A stretch of 44,060 nucleotides of DNA from CAZBQG01 sp964493945 (GCA_964493945.1 CAZBQG010000003.1:1-44060), one strand, 5' to 3'. Counted from the stretch's first letter, positions 18,395-26,548 are shown. Program-made: numbers and translations. Notes: a model not told the origin generated them from the letters alone.

Positions 18395-18700
18395 GTCTCG
18401 ATCCTCCCCCTTGGCTGTTGGTTGTGCCGGACAATTTCTGCCCAAACCGCGATCCTGTCAATCGCGCCAATTGGAAACGCCCGCTTACGTTGAGCCGCAC
18501 CGTTAATCTTCTTTCGAACTTCTTTTTGAACGGATTTGATCGTTGACAGTGACGCGTCTGGCTGGTTAAACCGACCCCCAGGCTGGAAACCGGATATAAC
18601 GGTTATTATCTTGGTTAGCCCGGAGGGGGATAGTAAGGTGAAAAAACACAAACGCTGGCCGGGTTCGGCAATGAGCTGGCGTTGCAAGTGGGGCTAGGGA
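18395..18700. other. Divergent intergenic region with two candidate promoters
   Basis: About 306 bases between the SnoaL-like gene and the transporter operon. Minus promoter: -35 TTGACA (18456-18461), 17 bases, -10 GAAATT (18433-18438), towards the SnoaL-like gene. Plus promoter: -35 TTGACA (18543-18548), 17 bases, -10 TTAAAC (18566-18571), towards the transporter. The perfect palindrome ATAACGGTTAT (18596-18606) lies downstream of the plus promoter and could be an operator. A 19-codon GTG frame (18638-18697) precedes the first permease. No larger gene is seen. Confidence 0.45.
18638..18697 (+). CDS. Possible 19-residue leader peptide before the ABC permease
   Basis: A GTG frame preceded by GGAGG (18622-18626) would encode MKKHKRWPGSAMSWRCKWG, ending with TAG three bases before the permease ATG. 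The peptide is basic and Trp-rich. The arrangement would allow coupling of the permease to translation of the leader, since the permease has only TAGGGA next to its start. It is too short for coding statistics, and chance occurrence is quite possible. Confidence 0.25.
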   Translation: MKKHKRWPGSAMSWRCKWG

Positions 18701-19618
18701 ATGGGAAGGTTTTTCGTTCATAGACTATTGATCGCGCTGATGGTGGCGGTGACGGTGACCATCGTCGGATTTGGGCTATTGCGCCTGTCGGGCGATCTTG
18801 CGGCCGAGTTGGCCGGCGAGGATGCAACGCCTGCGGAAATCGCTCAGACCGCCAAGGATTATGGTCTGGATAGACCGCTCTACAAACAATATTGGGAATG
18901 GGTCTCGTCGGCCTTCAATGGAGATTTGGGACGTTCATTATTCACCAATGATCCAGTGGTTGAACTGATTGGCGAACGCATCGGCGTGACGGTTCAACTG
19001 GCCCTCATGGCCCTGACCTTGGCCATCTGTCTGGCACTGCCATTGGGTGTGATTGCCGCGCGCAATCCAAACAGCTGGGCCGACCGGGGTGCTCTTGCGT
19101 TTGCGGTTTTTGGTCAGGCCATACCCAATTTCTGGTTCGGACTGATGCTCATCGTGGTGTTCGGGGTATGGCTCAGATGGCTGCCCTTTATCGGCTCGGA
19201 GACCATTGTTCATTTCATCCTGCCCACCGTGACCCTTGGCGTTTCCGTGGTCCCGGCGATTATGCGCCTGACCCGGACCGGCATGATCGACGTGCTGGAC
19301 AGCGATTTCATCCGCACGGCCAGGGCCAAGGGATTGCAGAGGCGTGCCATTCTTTACAAGCACGGCCTGCGCTACGCAATTCTGCCGGTAGTCTCCATCT
19401 CCGCCGTGATGCTCGGATTCTTGTTGGGTGGGTCGGTTATCGTGGAAAGTATTTTCGCCCTCAACGGGGTCGGATTCCTGGCTTATCAGTCTATTTTGAG
19501 GGCTGATTTTCCGGTCGTGCAGTCCATTCTGGTGATCATTTCCTTCCTCTATATTTTCCTAACTCTGATGTCCGATCTAATCAATGCCCAGTTGGATCCC
19601 CGGATCCGGTTGGGCTGA
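18701..19618 (+). CDS. Dipeptide/oligopeptide-type ABC importer permease, first subunit (DppB-like)
   Basis: A 305-residue permease with an N-terminal membrane helix (MGRFFVHRLLIALMVAVTV), a periplasmic loop and about five further helices. The cytoplasmic EAA-type loop DFIRTARAKGLQRRAILYKH near residue 205 contacts the ATPases. Length and pattern are those of DppB/OppB/GsiC. It starts a four-gene operon (two permeases, two ATPases). No periplasmic binding protein is encoded on either side, so the partner must lie elsewhere. Such transporters import peptides, opines, nickel chelates or aryl compounds. Confidence 0.92.
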   Translation: MGRFFVHRLLIALMVAVTVTIVGFGLLRLSGDLAAELAGEDATPAEIAQTAKDYGLDRPLYKQYWEWVSSAFNGDLGRSLFTNDPVVELIGERIGVTVQLALMALTLAICLALPLGVIAARNPNSWADRGALAFAVFGQAIPNFWFGLMLIVVFGVWLRWLPFIGSETIVHFILPTVTLGVSVVPAIMRLTRTGMIDVLDSDFIRTARAKGLQRRAILYKHGLRYAILPVVSISAVMLGFLLGGSVIVESIFALNGVGFLAYQSILRADFPVVQSILVIISFLYIFLTLMSDLINAQLDPRIRLG

Positions 19619-19629
19619 AGAGAAATAGA

Positions 19630-20562
19630 ATGGCCACAACAGCACAAGATATCACCGCCGGGGCGGACCAAATCCCCGCCACCGGCACGTCCGAAGTGGA
19701 AGCACCCTCGCCGCGCCAGATCATGCGCCGGCGGGCCGCATCCCATTACGGATTGATCATCGGCGGCACCATTGTGCTAATCGCCTTTACATGCGCTGTT
19801 TTCGCATCGCAAATAGCGCCCTTCGATCCGTTTGATCAGGACCTGGCCAATCGTCTTAAGAATCCGATCTGGGGGGATAAAGGGACATGGGTCAACCCGC
19901 TGGGCACGGATGCGCTGGGCCGGGATTACTTGAGCCGGGTCATTCACGGCACTCAGATTTCCATGATGATCGGCTTTTTCGCGGCCGGCATCGCCTCCAT
20001 CATGGGCACCGCGCTGGGCCTGATCGGCGGCTATTTCGGTGGCCGAGTCGATGCGGTGGTGATGTATCTGATCAATGTAAAATTGTCCCTTCCGCCGATC
20101 CTGGTGGCCCTTTCCCTGGTTTCCATATTTGGAGGGTCGGTGACCGCGCTGATTATCATATTGGGGCTTTTGTTCTGGGACCGCTTCGCGGTCGTGTCAC
20201 GCTCCATCGTGCAGCAAATCAGGGCCAATGATTTCGTCGTCGCGGCGCAAGCCGTTGGCGCCTCCACGACGCGCATCATCCTTTCCGAATTGCTGCCCAA
20301 CGTTCTCAATCAGATGATCGTCGTCTGGAGCCTGGAAATGGCCGTGGCCATCCTGGTCGAGGCGGTGCTATCCTTCCTGGGCCTTGGGATTCAGCCTCCG
20401 ACGCCCTCCTGGGGGCTTCTGGTCTCCGAAGGCCGCGATTATCTTTTCTTTCAGCCCTTTTTAATCACCATCCCGGGGCTGGCCATTTTTGTCCTGGTCA
20501 TCGCCATCAATATGATGGGCGACGGCATCCGGGACATCACCGCACCGGAAGGCAGGAACTAA
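19630..20562 (+). CDS. Dipeptide/oligopeptide-type ABC importer permease, second subunit (DppC-like)
   Basis: A 310-residue permease with a cytoplasmic N-terminus rich in Thr/Ala, a first helix (GLIIGGTIVLIAFTCAVFAS) and the family motif NPLGTDALGRDYLSRVIHGTQIS. The EAA loop is at NDFVVAAQAVGASTTRIILSELLPN. It begins 11 bases after the first permease stop, with AAGAGAAA as a weak ribosome site. It forms the translocation channel with the preceding subunit. Confidence 0.92.
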   Translation: MATTAQDITAGADQIPATGTSEVEAPSPRQIMRRRAASHYGLIIGGTIVLIAFTCAVFASQIAPFDPFDQDLANRLKNPIWGDKGTWVNPLGTDALGRDYLSRVIHGTQISMMIGFFAAGIASIMGTALGLIGGYFGGRVDAVVMYLINVKLSLPPILVALSLVSIFGGSVTALIIILGLLFWDRFAVVSRSIVQQIRANDFVVAAQAVGASTTRIILSELLPNVLNQMIVVWSLEMAVAILVEAVLSFLGLGIQPPTPSWGLLVSEGRDYLFFQPFLITIPGLAIFVLVIAINMMGDGIRDITAPEGRN

Positions 20563-20565
20563 CCG

Positions 20566-21612
20566 ATGCAACAAAGTATTTTACAGGCAGGCGCCGACAA
20601 ATCGATCCTCGAAGTCGCCAACATGACCGTTGAAATCAATGTACCGGCCGGCACCTTGCACGCAGTCACGGATATCAGCTTTCACGTCAAACAGGGCGAG
20701 ACGCTGGGCATCGTTGGCGAATCCGGCTGCGGGAAATCCATTACCTCCCTGGCCGTCATGGGGCTTTTGCCCAGAACGGCGACCATGACGGCGGCGAAAA
20801 TGCGCCTGGAGTCAACGGATCTTTTGAGCATTGGGGGTCAGCGGGAGCTGTCCCAAATCCGGGGTGACCGGTTGGGCATGATCTTCCAGGACCCCATGAC
20901 GTCCCTGAACCCGGTCTATACGGTGGGCAACCAGATGGCAGAAGTCTATACCCGCCACGGTAAGGGCAATAAGGCGGAAGCCTATGAACGGGCCGGCTAC
21001 CTGCTTCAAAAGGTCGGCATCATCGCCGTCAAGGAACGGTTGGGGCAATATCCCCATCAGCTTTCCGGCGGGCTGCGCCAAAGGGTGATGATCGCCATGA
21101 TGCTCATGTGCGATCCCATATTGCTCATCGCGGACGAGCCGACCACCGCCCTTGACGTGACCATCCAGGCCCAAATCCTTAATCTGCTGGGTCAGTTGCA
21201 GGATGAATTCAACACCGCCTTGATCCTCATTACCCATGATCTGGGTGTCATTTCCCGCATCGCTGACAAGGTGGCGGTCATGTATGCCGGGCGCATCGTC
21301 GAACAGGGCAGCACCCAGGAAATCTTCGATGAGCCCGTCCATCCTTATACCCACGGGCTTTTGGATTGCATTCCCATTCCGGGCAAGACGGACCGGGGCT
21401 CCCGGCTTGGTTCCATCGACGGCATGGTGCCGGCCCTGGTCGGTGATCAGGTAGGATGCGAGTTCGCCAACCGCTGCCCCTACCGCACCGATGCCTGCTC
21501 GATGAAGGAAATCAGGGATCAGGTCTTGGGGCCCGAACATGGCTTTCGCTGCATTCATTCCCGGGAAGACCTTCTGGGCATATACGAAAAGAAACAGGGG
21601 GCGGCCGAATAA
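20566..21612 (+). CDS. Dipeptide/oligopeptide-type ABC importer ATPase (DppD-like)
   Basis: A 348-residue ATPase with Walker A GESGCGKSIT, signature LSGGLRQRVMIAMML, Walker B LLIADEPTTALD and switch His in LITHDLG. The C-terminal oligo_HPY-type region has Cys residues (CEFANRCPYRTDACS) like those in DppD/OppD, which can carry an iron-sulfur cluster. It starts 3 bases after the second permease and overlaps the next ATPase start by one base (TAATG), so the set is translationally coupled. Confidence 0.94.
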   Translation: MQQSILQAGADKSILEVANMTVEINVPAGTLHAVTDISFHVKQGETLGIVGESGCGKSITSLAVMGLLPRTATMTAAKMRLESTDLLSIGGQRELSQIRGDRLGMIFQDPMTSLNPVYTVGNQMAEVYTRHGKGNKAEAYERAGYLLQKVGIIAVKERLGQYPHQLSGGLRQRVMIAMMLMCDPILLIADEPTTALDVTIQAQILNLLGQLQDEFNTALILITHDLGVISRIADKVAVMYAGRIVEQGSTQEIFDEPVHPYTHGLLDCIPIPGKTDRGSRLGSIDGMVPALVGDQVGCEFANRCPYRTDACSMKEIRDQVLGPEHGFRCIHSREDLLGIYEKKQGAAE

Positions 21613-22604
21613 TGACCGAAACCATGCAAGCAGGCACCGGCGCGGCGGATGGAGATGTTCCCGTCCTGGAATGCCGCGATGTGAGCCAGGTCTTTTCCGT
21701 CGGCAAGGGGCTGTTCACCCGGAAAAAGAAATTAAACGCGGTGAAGGGGGCCAATCTGACCGTGCGCCGGGGCGAAGTGCTGGCCGTGGTCGGCGAATCG
21801 GGCTCGGGCAAGACCACTTTGGCCCGCATGCTTTTGGGTCTTCTGCAGCCCACATCGGGTGAGATATTATTCGAAGGCAAACCAATCCAGGATATTCAGC
21901 GGGCAGATATTGCCAGGTCCGTCCAGCCGGTCTTTCAGGACCCTTATTCGTCGCTCAACCCGCGCAAGACGCTGGAAGCGATCATCGCCCTGCCGCTCAA
22001 TGTGCATAAAATCGGCACCAAGGAAGAACGAAGGGCCCGGGTCGTGGAAATCATGGAAATGGTCGAGCTGCCCCGGCGCCTGCTTCATTCCTATCCCAGT
22101 CAATTGTCCGGAGGTCAGCGCCAACGGGTCGCCGTCGCCCGCGCCCTGGCCATGAAACCCGAAGTGATCATTTGCGACGAGCCCACATCCGCCCTGGATG
22201 TTTCGGTGCAGGCCAGCATTCTCAACATGTTGCAGGATTTGCGCGAGGAATTGAACCTGACCTATCTGTTCATCAGCCATGATCTGTCGGTGGTCGAACA
22301 TCTCTCGGCCCGTGTGGCGGTCATGTATCTGGGGCGCCTGATCGAATTCGGGACGGTGGATCAGGTGTTCGACAATCCACGCCATCCCTATACGCGGGCC
22401 CTGCTCCGCTCGGTGATGACGCCGGATCCGTCTTTGGGATTGCCCGATATCGGTCTTGGTGCGGGCTTCCCAAATCCGTTGGACCCGCCGTCGGGTTGCA
22501 CCTTCCATCCGCGCTGCCCCGAGGCCATTGATAAATGCAGCGTGCAGGATCCTAAAGAATCCTATGACGCCGACGGCCTGCTGAAATGCCATCTTAGTAA
22601 CTGA
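21612..22604 (+). CDS. Dipeptide/oligopeptide-type ABC importer ATPase (DppF-like)
   Basis: A 330-residue ATPase: Walker A GESGSGKTTLARML, signature LSGGQRQRVAVARAL, Walker B IICDEPTSALDVS, switch His in FISHDLSVV, and a C-terminal CTFHPRCPEAIDKCS motif. ATG 21612 is chosen because it forms a one-base TAATG overlap with the previous stop, although the open frame extends about 150 bases upstream inside that gene. It is the last gene of the transporter operon; a TetR gene follows after about 84 bases. Confidence 0.94.
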   Translation: MTETMQAGTGAADGDVPVLECRDVSQVFSVGKGLFTRKKKLNAVKGANLTVRRGEVLAVVGESGSGKTTLARMLLGLLQPTSGEILFEGKPIQDIQRADIARSVQPVFQDPYSSLNPRKTLEAIIALPLNVHKIGTKEERRARVVEIMEMVELPRRLLHSYPSQLSGGQRQRVAVARALAMKPEVIICDEPTSALDVSVQASILNMLQDLREELNLTYLFISHDLSVVEHLSARVAVMYLGRLIEFGTVDQVFDNPRHPYTRALLRSVMTPDPSLGLPDIGLGAGFPNPLDPPSGCTFHPRCPEAIDKCSVQDPKESYDADGLLKCHLSN

Positions 22605-22636
22605 CGGGACGGCTTGACCGGAACCAGCGCTTAAGA

Positions 22637-22662
22637 TATATCTGAATGATCGTTTAGGTATA
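22637..22662. promoter_or_regulatory. 26-bp imperfect palindrome, candidate TetR operator
   Basis: Half-sites TATATCTGAATGA and TCGTTTAGGTATA match as inverted repeats at 10 of 13 positions. The element ends 26 bases before the ATG of the TetR gene at 22689, where its promoter should be. Size and place fit an autoregulatory operator. No convincing -35/-10 pair was assigned. Confidence 0.45.
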
Positions 22663-22688
22663 TTCCAAAGCGGGAACCGGATCCCCTC

Positions 22689-23300
22689 ATGGCGCGGGTT
22701 AAGCAATTCGACCACGAAGAAGTCCTGGACAAAGCCCTGCTGCTGTTTTGGGAAAAAGGCTATGGGGCCACTTCCGTGCAGGATCTGGTTGATCGGCTGG
22801 GTATCAACCGGTTCAGCATCTATGCCTCCTTTGGCGACAAGCACGGGCTTTTGATCGCTGCCCTTGACCGCTATGCCACCTGCTATGCGAACCAATTGTT
22901 GGATATTCTGGAAGGTGACGAAGACGGATTGAGCGCCATCCAGGATTTTTTCCGGACCATGGCCCTAGCCCTGGCCGGACCCAACGGAAAGCTGGGCTGC
23001 CCGGTTCAAAACATCACCCTGGAAATGGCGCTCCATGACGAGACGGTGGCCGCCAAGGTGCGCGAAATCAACGGATATCAGATTGCCGCTCTCAAGGCCG
23101 CGCTGCAACGCGCCCGGGACGCCGGCAATCTGCAACCGGCCCAGGATCTGGACGATCTGGCCAATTATTTCTTCACTGTCGGACAGGGCATGGTGGTCAC
23201 CACCAAATGGTCCAGAGGGGCAAGCGCCGCGGAGGTAACGGCGCGCTTCATCATTGATGAAGTGGAAAGCTGGCGCATGACCAAAGAGGCAGATGAATGA
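22689..23300 (+). CDS. TetR/AcrR-family transcriptional regulator
   Basis: A 203-residue regulator with an N-terminal helix-turn-helix (FWEKGYGATSVQDLVDRLGINRFSIYASFGDKHGLL, residues about 18-52). The IYASFGDKHGL recognition-helix region is typical of the family. The C-terminal half resembles TetR_C regulators of the YcdC/AcrR type but gives no ligand clue. It lies between the ABC transporter and the orphan molybdopterin subunit and may control either. The palindrome upstream suggests autoregulation. Its stop overlaps a possible 21-codon frame (ATGA). Confidence 0.9.
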   Translation: MARVKQFDHEEVLDKALLLFWEKGYGATSVQDLVDRLGINRFSIYASFGDKHGLLIAALDRYATCYANQLLDILEGDEDGLSAIQDFFRTMALALAGPNGKLGCPVQNITLEMALHDETVAAKVREINGYQIAALKAALQRARDAGNLQPAQDLDDLANYFFTVGQGMVVTTKWSRGASAAEVTARFIIDEVESWRMTKEADE

Positions 23301-23362
23301 CTACATGGCTGTTGATCAGCGGCGCATTGGCCCCACTCGTGGCCGCCTGGCTCGGCGCATAA
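23297..23362 (+). CDS. Possible 21-residue hydrophobic peptide coupled to TetR
   Basis: An ATG overlaps the TetR TGA (ATGA) and opens a 21-codon frame. The peptide starts MTTWLLISGALAPLV and ends AAWLGA, long enough for one membrane helix. It has no independent ribosome site and would depend on re-initiation. It could equally be chance; no homologue is recalled. Confidence 0.22.
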   Translation: MTTWLLISGALAPLVAAWLGA

Positions 23363-23438
23363 GGTTTTTGCCCTTCCGGGGGGCTATCGGTTATGCTTGG
23401 CCCAACATTCAAAACCCCGCCAACAGGGAGAGCCAGCC

Positions 23439-25733
23439 ATGCCGAGCGCCAAGAAAAAAAAGAAGGGAACCGAATTCAAAGTGGTGGGCACCCGGCCCAT
23501 CCGTCCTGACGGGGTGGACAAAGTTACGGGAAGGGCCAAATTCGGCGCCGATCTGCACCTGCCGGGCATGTTGGTGGGTAAGGTTTTACGGAGCCCCCAT
23601 CCTCATGCCAAGCTGATCTCCATTGATACCTCAAAGGCGGAGAAGCTTAGCGGCGTCAAAGCCATCGTTACCCGCGATGATTTCGGCGAAATGCCCGCCC
23701 CGGTCGGCCCGCAAGGCCCAGTCTATACGGATTTTCGCGATATCACCNNNNNNNNNNCCCGCGAAAAGGTTCTCTTTGACGGGCATGCCGTGGCCGCCAT
23801 CGCGGCGACCAGCGAATCCGTCGCCAAACGCGCCATGAAGCTGATCAAGGTTAAATACGAACCCCTGCCCCACGTCATCGACCCGGTGGAAGCCATGCAG
23901 CCCGGCGCCCCGGTCCTCCATGAAAAGATGATCACCGAAGGGGTCCAGCCCAAACCCAGAAAGGCATCCAATGTGGCTATCCGCCACGAGGCATCAATCG
24001 GCGATGTGGAGGCCGGCTTCAAGAAAGCCGACGTGATCGTTGAACGGGAATTCGACACCAAGACCGTTCATCAGGGCTATATCGAACCCCATGCCTGCGT
24101 CGCCAATGTGGCCGAAGACGGGATGGCCGAGCTTTGGTGTTCCACCCAGGGCCATTATGTGGCGCGCGGCACCTGCGCCCAGTTGCTGGGCTGGGATGTG
24201 TCCAAAATCCGGGTTACGGCTTCGGAAATCGGCGGCGGGTTCGGCGGCAAAAATACCGTCGTTGGCGAGCCTTTGGCGCTGGCCCTGTCGGCTAAGGCCT
24301 GCCGGCCCGTGAAAATGGTGATGAGCCGGGAAGAAGTGTTCCGTGCTTCCGGTCCCACGGCGGGAGTCCATGTAAAAATCAAGATGGGTGTCACCAAGGC
24401 CGGCCGCATCACTGCGGCGGAGGCCGAACTAAAATATCAAGCCGGCGCCTTCCGGGGCGCGCCCGTCAGGGGCGCCATGAACTGCATGCTGTCGCCTTAT
24501 GATCTGGAAAACGTCAAGCTAGTCGGCTGGGACGTGGTGGTCAACCGGCCCAAGGCCGGCGCTTACCGGGCGCCGGGTGTGCCCATGGCCGTCTTCGGCG
24601 TGGAAGGCGTGGTCAACGAGCTGGCCCAGGCCATCGGCATGGACCCGGTCGATCTGCGCCTCAAAAACGCCGCCAAGGAAGGCACGGTGACCGTGGCCGG
24701 CATAAAAATCGGCCCCATCGGTTACGAAGAAGTGCTGCGTCAGGTGAAAGGCCACGCCAATTATAAAAAGCGGCTGGGCCGCAACCAGGGGCGGGGCGTG
24801 GCGTCGGGATATTGGGGCAATGCGGGCGGCGAGAGTTGCGCCTCGGTCAATGTCAATGCGGACGGCACGGTGACCTTGCTGGAAGGCAGCCCGGACCTTG
24901 CCGGAACCCGCGCGTCCCTCTCCATGATGGTCGCCGAGGAGCTGGGCATCGAAGTGGAAAAAGTCATCCCCAAGGTGGCCGACACGGCGTCCCTTGGATT
25001 CACTTTCCTGGCCGCCGGATCGCGCACTACTTTTGCCACCGGCATGGCCACGGTCAATGCCAGCCGCGAAGTAATGCGCGTGCTATGCGAACGGGCCGCC
25101 AAGATCTGGGGCGTGAGTGCCGAAGAGGTGGTCTGGGAAGACGGCCAGGCCAAACCGGCATCTTCCAATGTGGGTGATTTCGATCCCATATCTTTGGGTG
25201 AACTGGCCAAGATGGCCGGGCGCACCGGCGGCGCCATCGCCGGGCATTCGGAAATCAACGCCCAGGGCCAGGGCCCGACGCTGGGCACCCACCTGGTGGA
25301 TGTGGAAGTGGACCCGGAGACGGGTGCCGTAATAATCCTGCGCTACACCGTCATCCAGGATGCTGGGCGGGCCATTCATCCGGCCTATGTGGAAGGCCAA
25401 TATCAGGGCGGTGCGGCCCAGGGAATCGGCTGGGCGCTGAATGAGGAATATGTCTATGGCGAGGACGGAATATTGCAAAATCCGGGCTTCCTGGATTACC
25501 GCATTCCGGTGGCCTCCGATCTGCCCATGATCGACACGGTGATCGTCGAGGAGCCAAATCCCAACCATCCCTACGGCGTCAGGGGTGCGGGCGAGACACC
25601 CATCGTTCCGCCCATGGCCGCCGTCATCAATGCGGTGGAAAACGCCACTGGTCTGCGCCTCAACCAGCTTCCTATGTCGCCGCCCCGCCTGTTGGCGGCC
25701 ATCCAGGCGGCAAAAAGTGGAGGAGGAGACTGA
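23439..25733 (+). CDS. Molybdopterin-binding subunit of a xanthine dehydrogenase/CO dehydrogenase-family hydroxylase, unpartnered
   Basis: A CoxL/XdhB-like large subunit of about 764 residues, crossed by a 10-base N gap at codons 104-107. Family marks: hammerhead DGHAVAAIAAT, EIGGGFGGKN, GAYRAPG at about 374-380 and the catalytic Glu in GVRGAGET near the C-terminus. ATG 23439 (MPSAKKKKKGTEF) is chosen, with GGGAG upstream; the N-terminus has five consecutive lysines. No 2Fe-2S or FAD subunit is next to it, unlike the set at 6944-10511, and the two large subunits differ clearly. A MoaD-like gene follows after 3 bases. It may borrow small subunits from elsewhere. Confidence 0.88.
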   Translation: MPSAKKKKKGTEFKVVGTRPIRPDGVDKVTGRAKFGADLHLPGMLVGKVLRSPHPHAKLISIDTSKAEKLSGVKAIVTRDDFGEMPAPVGPQGPVYTDFRDITXXXXREKVLFDGHAVAAIAATSESVAKRAMKLIKVKYEPLPHVIDPVEAMQPGAPVLHEKMITEGVQPKPRKASNVAIRHEASIGDVEAGFKKADVIVEREFDTKTVHQGYIEPHACVANVAEDGMAELWCSTQGHYVARGTCAQLLGWDVSKIRVTASEIGGGFGGKNTVVGEPLALALSAKACRPVKMVMSREEVFRASGPTAGVHVKIKMGVTKAGRITAAEAELKYQAGAFRGAPVRGAMNCMLSPYDLENVKLVGWDVVVNRPKAGAYRAPGVPMAVFGVEGVVNELAQAIGMDPVDLRLKNAAKEGTVTVAGIKIGPIGYEEVLRQVKGHANYKKRLGRNQGRGVASGYWGNAGGESCASVNVNADGTVTLLEGSPDLAGTRASLSMMVAEELGIEVEKVIPKVADTASLGFTFLAAGSRTTFATGMATVNASREVMRVLCERAAKIWGVSAEEVVWEDGQAKPASSNVGDFDPISLGELAKMAGRTGGAIAGHSEINAQGQGPTLGTHLVDVEVDPETGAVIILRYTVIQDAGRAIHPAYVEGQYQGGAAQGIGWALNEEYVYGEDGILQNPGFLDYRIPVASDLPMIDTVIVEEPNPNHPYGVRGAGETPIVPPMAAVINAVENATGLRLNQLPMSPPRLLAAIQAAKSGGGD
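23748..23757. other. Assembly gap (10 N) inside the molybdopterin-subunit gene
   Basis: Ten undetermined bases interrupt the gene where family members usually read a short link before V/K-LFDG. The reading frame is open and consistent on both sides at this nominal size. The true length may differ. Confidence 0.98.
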
Positions 25734-25736
25734 CCC

Positions 25737-25982
25737 ATGGCCCGCGTCCATTTCACCGCATCGACCAAGGAATATACGGGCGGCGAAGAGGAAATCGAGC
25801 TGGAAGCCAAGAACGTCATGCAGCTTTTCCGCAAACTGGGTGAACAATATCCGGCGTTGGGGCCCCTCCTAGAAGATAATTTTGCCGTGATCATCGATGG
25901 CGATATCTTTCAAGACGCCCTGCTGGAACCCATCCCGGCCAATGCAGAGGTTCATCTTATGCCCAAGATTGAAGGAGGTTGA
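25737..25982 (+). CDS. MoaD/ThiS-family small sulfur-carrier-like protein
   Basis: An 81-residue beta-grasp protein ending in the diagnostic Gly-Gly (PKIEGG), which in MoaD/ThiS is adenylated and thiocarboxylated. It begins 3 bases after the molybdopterin-subunit stop. MoaD is the sulfur donor in molybdopterin synthesis, so its place beside a Mo-enzyme subunit is meaningful. No MoaE or MoeB is nearby, so a dedicated cofactor-sulfur role is only an inference. GGAGG near its end serves the next frame. Confidence 0.82.
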   Translation: MARVHFTASTKEYTGGEEEIELEAKNVMQLFRKLGEQYPALGPLLEDNFAVIIDGDIFQDALLEPIPANAEVHLMPKIEGG

Positions 25983-25985
25983 ATT

Positions 25986-26210
25986 CTGGAAAGAACGGTC
26001 ATCAGCCTGTTAATCGTTCTTGTCTTCTTCGGGGCCGCCTTCGCCTTCTGGACCGAGCCCATCTTTCTTGGCGTCTCCTTGTTGGTTGCCTTCGCCTTGA
26101 CTGCCGCTACCTGGACCATCAGGCGGCCGGCCAAATCGGCGATCACCGGCCAATCCGGTGATGCGGAGGAAATGGACGCCAAGGCCGGACAGCTCATCAA
26201 CGGGCTGTAA
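25986..26210 (+). CDS. Small two-helix membrane protein, probable CTG start
   Basis: A 74-codon frame in phase with, and 3 bases beyond, the MoaD stop. It encodes two hydrophobic segments (VISLLIVLVFFGAAFAFW and IFLGVSLLVAFALTAATW) joined by TEP, then a basic stretch and an acidic, Gln/Ala-containing cytoplasmic tail. No ATG, GTG or TTG fits, but CTG 25986 lies 7 bases after GGAGG (25974-25978), an ideal spacing. The hydrophobic pattern supports a real protein. Function unknown. Read-through of the MoaD TGA is an alternative way of making it. Confidence 0.55.
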   Translation: MERTVISLLIVLVFFGAAFAFWTEPIFLGVSLLVAFALTAATWTIRRPAKSAITGQSGDAEEMDAKAGQLINGL

Positions 26211-26276
26211 AAGGGAAATAGCGAGGAAAATCAGGAGAAAATTGGCAGCCAGGCCCAGGAGCTGATTGTTTCCACC

Positions 26277-26534
26277 TTGAAGGATCTGAAATCAGGCAAG
26301 ATCAAAGACACCAAAAAGGCCGTTGAGATTCTGGGGGTACGGCCCCTGCCGAAAAACCCTGAGGAACGGAAGCTGACCCAATTGGCCATTTCCCTGGCCT
26401 GCACCTATTTATTGGCCGAGGAACAGGGCGCCATCGGCGAACAGGCCGTGGGAAGGGTCAATAACTTCATCGCCGGGCTGACGGATAAAAGCCTGGATAA
26501 GAAAAAAGGCAAGGCCAAGAAGAAGAAAAAATAA
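26277..26534 (+). CDS. Small lysine-tailed helical protein of unknown function
   Basis: About 85 residues from TTG 26277. The helical sequence has an ILGVRPLPKNPEERK motif and ends in DKKKGKAKKKKK. The coding phase extends upstream to the previous TAA (…GSQAQELIVST), so a start at ATT 26241, which has AGGAG close by, is also possible. It is in the same frame as the MoaD and the small membrane frames before it. Not recognised; the Lys-rich tail suggests contact with nucleic acid or membrane lipid, but this is speculation. Confidence 0.6.
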   Translation: MKDLKSGKIKDTKKAVEILGVRPLPKNPEERKLTQLAISLACTYLLAEEQGAIGEQAVGRVNNFIAGLTDKSLDKKKGKAKKKKK

Positions 26535-26548
26535 CGGCTATTTGGTGG

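Noticed and set aside
21867..22895. A 342-codon minus-strand frame opposite the DppF-like ATPase and TetR starts
   Set aside because: It overlaps two clear genes on the plus strand, lacks a family motif and has a His/Gln-rich shadow composition.
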